Below are positions 59,416 through 64,000 of a stretch of DNA of 64,000 nucleotides, one piece after another; position 1 is the stretch's first letter; the number at the start of each line of letters is the position of its first letter. The stretch spans positions 119,267-183,266 of the forward strand of contig JADLGE010000079.1 of assembly GCA_020849475.1 (NCBI GenBank). Direction: 5' to 3'. The stretch is from Gammaproteobacteria bacterium. GTDB taxonomy: Bacteria; Pseudomonadota; Gammaproteobacteria; Ga0077536. The notes beneath the pieces were generated by a model. The model made no database searches, was not told the DNA's origin, and saw nothing but the letters and a program-made list of their open reading frames with translations. The position numbers and the translations under genes are program-made.

Positions 59416-60191
59416 GCCGCGATGCCAAACGCCTCTTCGGCACGGGCGGTCAGCACTTCATGCCCGCTGTCGGTGACGAGCACGGTATGTTCCCACTGGG
59501 CGGACAGGCCGCGATCCTTGGTGACCACGGTCCAGTTGTCGCCGAGCAGTTTCACATGGCGCTTGCCGGCGTTGATCATCGGTTCGATGGTGAAGGTCAT
59601 GCCGGCCTGCAGCTCGACGCCGGTGCCGGCGTTGCCGTAATGCAACACCTGCGGCTCTTCGTGAAAGGTGCGGCCGATGCCATGGCCGCAGTATTCGCGC
59701 ACCACGGAAAAATTGCGCGATTCGGCCAGCGTCTGGATGGCCGCGCCGATGTCGCCGAGGCGCGTGCCGGGTTTGACCAGTTCAATGCCTACCAGCAGGC
59801 ATTCGTAGGCAGTCTCGACCAGCCGGCGTGCCTTCAACGAGGCTTCGCCGACCATGAACATCTGCGAGGTGTCACCGTGAAAGCCGTCCTTGATGACGGT
59901 GATGTCGACGTTGACGATGTCGCCGTTCTTGAGGCGGCGGTCGCCGGGAATGCCATGGCAGACCACGTGATTGACCGAGGTGCAGATGGATTTCGGAAAG
60001 CCGTGGTAGTTGAGCGGCGCCGGAATGGCCTGTTGCACGTCGATGATGTAGCGATGGCAGAGCTGGTCGAGTTCGTCGGTGGTCACGCCCGGCCGCACGT
60101 GCGGCGCGATCATTTCCAGCACTTCAGCGGCGAGGCGCCCGGCCACTCTCATCTTGGTGATTTCGTCGGCCGTCTTGATCGAGATGGGCAT
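59412..60191 (-). CDS. map: Methionine aminopeptidase, type I
   Basis: A 259-residue protein with the five metal ligands visible: two Asp in NVDITVIKDGFHGDTSQMF, His in GHGIGRTFHEEPQVLHYG, Glu in FTIEPMIN and Glu in AQWEHTVLV. It removes the N-terminal methionine from new proteins. It is the first gene of the four-gene overlapping operon and diverges from rpsB, as in E. coli. Confidence 0.97.
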   Translation of the reverse strand: MPISIKTADEITKMRVAGRLAAEVLEMIAPHVRPGVTTDELDQLCHRYIIDVQQAIPAPLNYHGFPKSICTSVNHVVCHGIPGDRRLKNGDIVNVDITVIKDGFHGDTSQMFMVGEASLKARRLVETAYECLLVGIELVKPGTRLGDIGAAIQTLAESRNFSVVREYCGHGIGRTFHEEPQVLHYGNAGTGVELQAGMTFTIEPMINAGKRHVKLLGDNWTVVTKDRGLSAQWEHTVLVTDSGHEVLTARAEEAFGIAA

Positions 60192-60212
60192 AAAGGCCTG
60201 GGTTCCAAGTCA

Positions 60213-60241
60213 TTGTTGATGCTAATGTTCTATGTTATAAA
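60213..60241 (+). promoter_or_regulatory. Promoter of rpsB-tsf
   Basis: TTGTTG (60213-60218), 17-base spacer, TATAAA (60236-60241), then GCGCGCGCC, a strongly GC-rich discriminator typical of stringently controlled promoters. The leader to the rpsB ATG is about 125 bases. Confidence 0.65.
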
Positions 60242-60279
60242 GCGCGCGCCTCATAGGCAATCAAACCCTTAAATCCACA

Positions 60280-60345
60280 CACGGATCGACACAGGTGCCG
60301 AGGGTGTCCACCACGCGAGTGGCGGATCGGCGCATGGGATCCGTG
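60280..60345 (+). ncRNA. Structured rpsB leader RNA (probable S2 autoregulation site)
   Basis: A closing stem CACGGATC (60280-60287)/GATCCGTG (60338-60345) encloses hairpin GACAC (60288-60292)/GTGTC (60304-60308) and hairpin CCAC-GCGA-GTGG (60311-60322) with a GNRA loop. CGGATC at 60323-60328 could pair alternatively with GATCCG. In E. coli and relatives the rpsB leader is bound by S2 for feedback; the position and branched form fit that element. Confidence 0.6.
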
Positions 60346-60372
60346 GAGGCAAAACCCAATCAGGAGTTTCGC

Positions 60373-61149
60373 ATGAGTAGTGAAGTAAGCATGCGCCAGA
60401 TGCTCGAAGCTGGCGTTCATTTCGGTCACCAGACCCGTTTCTGGCATCCCAAGATGGCTCCGTACATCTTCGGCGAGCGCAACAAGATCCACATCATCAA
60501 TCTCGAAAAGACCCAGCCGATGTTCGTCGAGGCCACCAATTTCATTGGTCGCCTGACTGCCAAGCGCGGCAAGATTCTGTTCGTCGGCACCAAGCGTTCA
60601 GCGCAGGAAGCCGTGATGCGCGAAGCGCAGCGCTGCGGCATGCCCTTCGTCAGCCGTCGCTGGCTCGGCGGCATGCTCACCAATTTCAAGACCGTCAAGC
60701 AGTCCATCCGTCGCCTGAAGGAACTCGAGCAGCTCCAGGAGTCCGGTGGCATGGACCGCATGTCCAAGAAGGAAGCTCTGGGCCTGCGCCGCGAGCTCGA
60801 CAAGCTCAACCTGAGCCTGGGCGGCATCAAGGACATGGACGGTCTGCCCGATGCACTGTTCATCATCGACGTCGGCCATGAGCGCATCGCCGTCGCCGAA
60901 GCCCAGAAGCTCGGCATTCCGATCGTTGCGGTGGTGGATACCAACAACACGCCCGATGGTGTCGACTACATCATCCCCGGCAACGACGACGCCATTCGCG
61001 CCGTCAACCTCTACGCGGAAGGCGTTGCCAATGCGGTGCTCGATGCACGCGCGTCGGGCAGTGAAGCGTCCGGTGGTGGTCGCGACGAATTCGTCGAGAT
61101 GGATGACGCAGGCGCCGCCAGCGCGGCCGCTGAAGCGCAGGCCTCCTGA
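60373..61149 (+). CDS. rpsB: 30S ribosomal protein S2
   Basis: A 258-residue protein from ATG 60373 (CAGGAG 6 bases upstream); longer frames from 60295 are the leader. Conserved blocks: [69 protein letters not shown] and [10 protein letters not shown]. The C-terminus has an Ala/Glu/Asp-rich tail. tsf follows 51 bases later in the conserved rpsB-tsf operon. Confidence 0.98.
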   Translation: MSSEVSMRQMLEAGVHFGHQTRFWHPKMAPYIFGERNKIHIINLEKTQPMFVEATNFIGRLTAKRGKILFVGTKRSAQEAVMREAQRCGMPFVSRRWLGGMLTNFKTVKQSIRRLKELEQLQESGGMDRMSKKEALGLRRELDKLNLSLGGIKDMDGLPDALFIIDVGHERIAVAEAQKLGIPIVAVVDTNNTPDGVDYIIPGNDDAIRAVNLYAEGVANAVLDARASGSEASGGGRDEFVEMDDAGAASAAAEAQAS

Positions 61150-61200
61150 TCCGCGCCGCCGCGGGTCACGAGTGCGTAATCAAATTTGAGGTAAGAGATC

Positions 61201-62085
61201 ATGGATATCACGGCCGCGATGGTCAAAGAACTGCGCGAGCGGTCCGGCGCCGGCATGATGGAATGCAAGAAGGCGCTGGTTGAAGCCAATGGCGACATCG
61301 AGCTTGCAATTGAAAACATGCGCAAGTCAGGCGCAGCCAAGGCCGCCAAGAAGGCCGGCCGTATTGCCGCCGAAGGCGCGATCGTGACGGCTTCGAATGC
61401 CACCCATGCGGTGCTGGTCGAGGTCAACAGCGAGACCGATTTCGTCGCCAACGACGACAACTTCAAGCGTTTCGCGTCGGCCGTGGCCGACACCGCGCTG
61501 AAGTCCGGCGCAGCCGATGTCGCGACGCTGCGTGACGCAGCCGGTCCCGATGGCGAGAGCCTCGAGCAGATGCGCGCTGGCCTGGTGGCCAAGATTGGCG
61601 AGAACATCGAGATTCGTCGTTTCACCGTGCTCGCCGCCGATGGCGGCGTGGTGCAGTCCTACCTGCACGGCAAGCGCATTGGTGTGCTGGTGGCGCTGAC
61701 CGGCGGCAATGCCGAGCTGGCCCGCGACATCGCCATGCACATCGCCGCCAGCAACCCGGTGTGCGTGAGCGAAGCCGAGATGCCGGCCGATGTGATCGCC
61801 AAAGAGCGCGAAATTTACTCTGCACAGGCCGCCGAGAGCGGCAAGCCGGCCGACATCGTCGAGAAGATGGTGGTCGGGCGTCTCAAGAAGTTCATGGCCG
61901 AGACCACTTTGCTCGGTCAGCCCTTCGTCAAGGACCCCGACCAGACGGTGGAGAAACTGCTCAAGAGCAATGGCGCCATGGTCACCCGTTTCGTGCGCTA
62001 CGAAGTCGGCGAAGGTATCGACAAGAAGGAAGATAACTTCGTTGAAGAGGTGATGGCCCAGGCCCGCAGCGCGACCCAGCGCTGA
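61201..62085 (+). CDS. tsf: Translation elongation factor Ts
   Basis: A 294-residue protein with [37 protein letters not shown] (UBA-like N-domain) and the [16 protein letters not shown] block that contacts EF-Tu. It exchanges GDP on EF-Tu. GAGGT lies 6 bases before the ATG. The pyrH frame begins immediately after its stop. Confidence 0.98.
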   Translation: MDITAAMVKELRERSGAGMMECKKALVEANGDIELAIENMRKSGAAKAAKKAGRIAAEGAIVTASNATHAVLVEVNSETDFVANDDNFKRFASAVADTALKSGAADVATLRDAAGPDGESLEQMRAGLVAKIGENIEIRRFTVLAADGGVVQSYLHGKRIGVLVALTGGNAELARDIAMHIAASNPVCVSEAEMPADVIAKEREIYSAQAAESGKPADIVEKMVVGRLKKFMAETTLLGQPFVKDPDQTVEKLLKSNGAMVTRFVRYEVGEGIDKKEDNFVEEVMAQARSATQR

Positions 62086-62106
62086 GTGCCGGTAGCGGAC
62101 GTCAGC

Positions 62107-62853
62107 ATGGTATCTGGCTCGAACAGCGGGGCGCATGCCCCGCACTTCAAACGCGTTCTCATCAAGCTGAGTGGCGAAGCCCTGATGGGCGAGGGTGATT
62201 ACGGCATAGACCCGGACATCCTGGCCCGCATCGGCAACGAGATTCGTGACCTGCGCGAGGCCGGCGTCGAGGTGGCCATCGTCATCGGCGGCGGCAACAT
62301 CTTCCGCGGCGCGGGTCTCGCCGCTTCCGGCATTGATCGCGTAACCGCCGATCAGATGGGCATGTTGGCGACCGTCATCAATGCACTTGCCATCCAGGAT
62401 GCCCTGGAGCGCAAAGGCATGTATGCGCGCGTCATGTCCGCGATCAAGATCAACCAGGTCTGCGAGGATTACATCCGTCGTCGCGCCGTTCGCCACCTCG
62501 AGAAGGGGCGGGTGGTGGTGCTGGCGGCCGGCACTGGCAATCCATTTTTCACGACCGATTCGGCGGCCAGCCTGCGCGCCATCGAAATCAATGCGGAACT
62601 CTTGATCAAGGCGACCAAGGTCGACGGCGTCTACACCGCCGACCCGAACAAGGATCCCAGCGCCAAACGCTACGACGTGCTCGATTACGACGATGTCCTG
62701 GAGCGCAAGCTGGGTGTCATGGATGCCACCGCTATCGTCCTGTGCCGCGAGAACAAGATGCCGCTGCGGGTGGTCGACATGACCGTCCCCGGCGCCTTCG
62801 TCAACGCGGCGCTGGGACATGAAGTTGGAACCCTGGTAACGGTAATCAGATGA
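62107..62853 (+). CDS. pyrH: Uridylate kinase
   Basis: A 248-residue protein from ATG 62107; a GTG at 62086, directly after the tsf stop, would add 7 residues. Blocks: [67 protein letters not shown] and [14 protein letters not shown]. It phosphorylates UMP and is the bacterial-type hexameric enzyme, regulated by GTP/UTP. frr begins 1 base after the stop. Confidence 0.97.
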   Translation: MVSGSNSGAHAPHFKRVLIKLSGEALMGEGDYGIDPDILARIGNEIRDLREAGVEVAIVIGGGNIFRGAGLAASGIDRVTADQMGMLATVINALAIQDALERKGMYARVMSAIKINQVCEDYIRRRAVRHLEKGRVVVLAAGTGNPFFTTDSAASLRAIEINAELLIKATKVDGVYTADPNKDPSAKRYDVLDYDDVLERKLGVMDATAIVLCRENKMPLRVVDMTVPGAFVNAALGHEVGTLVTVIR

Positions 62854-62854
62854 C

Positions 62855-63412
62855 ATGATCAAGGACATCATCGAAGACGCGCGCAAGCGCATGGGCAAGA
62901 GCGTCGATTCTTTCCGCTCCGATTTGGCGCGACTGCGCACCGGGCGCGCGCAACCCAGCCTCATCGAACACATCATGGTCAACTACTACGGCACGCCGAC
63001 GCCGCTGCCGCAGTGCGCCAGCGTGTCGGTGGAAGATGCCCGCACCCTGGTGGTGACAGCCTGGGACCGAGGCGCCATCGACGCGGTCGAGAAGGCGATA
63101 CGTGATTCGGGGCTGGGCTTGAATCCCAATACCGCCGGCACCGTCATCCGTGTGCCGCTGCCGCCGCTCACCGAAGAGCGCCGTAAGGACCTCATCAAGA
63201 TCCTGAACAAGGAAGCCGAGCAGGCCAAGGTCGCGGTGCGCAACATCCGTCGCGACGCCAACGGGCACATCAAGGAACTGCTCAAAGCCAAGGACATCAC
63301 CTCTGACGACGAGCGCAAGGGTGAGGATCAGGCACAGAAAATCACCGACGAGCACGTCAAGAAAATTGACGAAATCGTCGCGGCCAAAGAGCGCGAAATG
63401 ATGGCGGTCTGA
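62855..63412 (+). CDS. frr: Ribosome recycling factor
   Basis: A 185-residue protein, exactly the standard length, with [73 protein letters not shown] and [17 protein letters not shown]. With EF-G it splits post-termination ribosomes. It is part of the rpsB-tsf-pyrH-frr-uppS series. Confidence 0.98.
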   Translation: MIKDIIEDARKRMGKSVDSFRSDLARLRTGRAQPSLIEHIMVNYYGTPTPLPQCASVSVEDARTLVVTAWDRGAIDAVEKAIRDSGLGLNPNTAGTVIRVPLPPLTEERRKDLIKILNKEAEQAKVAVRNIRRDANGHIKELLKAKDITSDDERKGEDQAQKITDEHVKKIDEIVAAKEREMMAV

Positions 63413-63432
63413 GGGTGGCTAGCGAACCCGCC

Positions 63433-64000
63433 ATGCCTGGCCCGTTACCGCGACACGTTGCCATCATCATGGATGGCAACGGTCGCTGGGCCAAACGTCG
63501 CAGCCTGCCGCGCATCGCTGGTCACCGCGCCGGCGTCGAAAATGTCCGCGTCATCGTCAAGTACTGCGCCGAATCCGGCATCGAGACCCTGACGCTGTTT
63601 GCCTTCAGCAGCGAAAACTGGCGGCGGCCGCCGACCGAAGTCAAACTGCTGTTTGAGCTGTTCGTGATGGTGCTCGATCAGGAAATCGAAAGACTCCATG
63701 AGGCCGGCGTGCGCCTGCGCGTGATCGGTGACCGCGAGCCGTTTCCGAAAAAGCTCAAGCAGTGCATCGAGCGCGCCGAGGCCTATACGGCCGGCAATCA
63801 ACGCCTGAACCTGGTAATTGCCGCCAACTATGGTGGGCAATGGGACATCACCCAGGCCACCCGGCAGCTTGCGGCCCAGGTGCAGCGTGGTGAATTGGCG
63901 GCCGAGGACATCACGCCCGAACACATCGAGGCGCGTCTCGCGCTGGCCGACCTGCCCAACCCCGATCTCTTCATTCGTTCCGGCGGCGAGCAGCGCATCA
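63433..64000 (+). CDS. uppS: Undecaprenyl diphosphate synthase, N-terminal part (cut by window edge)
   Basis: 189 codons are visible to the window end. They contain RHVAIIMDGNGRWAKRRSLPRIAGHRAGVENV (catalytic Asp and diphosphate site), LTLFAFSSENWRRP, NLVIAANYGGQWDI and the beginning of the DLFIRSGGEQRI motif. The enzyme makes the C55 lipid carrier for peptidoglycan and LPS. ATG 63433 is used; GTG 63415, three codons after the frr stop, is also in frame. Confidence 0.96.
   Translation, partial: MPGPLPRHVAIIMDGNGRWAKRRSLPRIAGHRAGVENVRVIVKYCAESGIETLTLFAFSSENWRRPPTEVKLLFELFVMVLDQEIERLHEAGVRLRVIGDREPFPKKLKQCIERAEAYTAGNQRLNLVIAANYGGQWDITQATRQLAAQVQRGELAAEDITPEHIEARLALADLPNPDLFIRSGGEQRI

Overview
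This window is a GC-rich stretch of ordinary chromosome from a gammaproteobacterium. The evidence is the gene neighbourhoods: an initiator tRNA followed by rimP-nusA-infB-rbfA-truB-rpsO-pnp; rpsP-rimM-trmD-rplS; rpsB-tsf-pyrH-frr-uppS diverging from map-glnD; pcm-nlpD-rpoS; rnhA-dnaQ beside mltD; hldE-hldD-waaA; and mutH, which is confined to part of the Gammaproteobacteria. NusA and several other proteins resemble Xanthomonadales/Nevskiales-type sequences, but I cannot fix a genus by eye. I see no insertion sequence, prophage, CRISPR array or rRNA gene.

Layout. 1-5.6 kb: the start of apt, a TVP38-flavoprotein disulfide reductase fusion, a DUF547 protein and Aas. 5.7-9.8 kb: mltD diverging from a YafS-like methyltransferase, rnhA and dnaQ, then grxD. 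9.9-18 kb: an orphan hydantoinase B diverging from argD-argF (with a terminator in the argD leader), pcm-nlpD-rpoS, an Mth938-domain protein and adk. 18.1-21.9 kb: a lysine-repeat protein gene whose frame is continued in -1 past its stop, then PBP1b and an LpoP-like lipoprotein. 21.9-26.9 kb: a FlhB-C-terminus/FliK-like pair, a GYF-pentapeptide protein and the three-gene AmmeMemoRadiSam locus. 27-38.2 kb: translation and RNA-decay operons. 38.3-46.6 kb: xerD and dsbC, separated by a Ser/Thr kinase-secretion ATPase pair, then a large TPR protein. 46.6-51.8 kb: DUF3108, heptose/Kdo (LPS core) genes and a glycine-zipper protein. 51.9-60.2 kb: the tolC operon and the tightly overlapping map-glnD-mutH-dusA operon. 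60.2-64 kb: rpsB-tsf-pyrH-frr-uppS, cut by the window end.

Most genes are core housekeeping: translation, RNA decay, envelope synthesis, arginine synthesis and repair. Several translation genes share a promoter style in which the -10 box is followed at once by a G+C-rich discriminator, as expected for growth-rate or stringent control. Structured leaders precede rpsP and rpsB.

The strongest unexplained signal is at 18124-18527. A 67-codon Lys/Ala-repeat gene ends on the heptamer A AAA AAG directly followed by UAA. The -1 frame then runs open for exactly 67 further codons of charged, helix-like sequence that has no start of its own. This is either programmed -1 frameshifting, a natural frame break, or a homopolymer sequence error.
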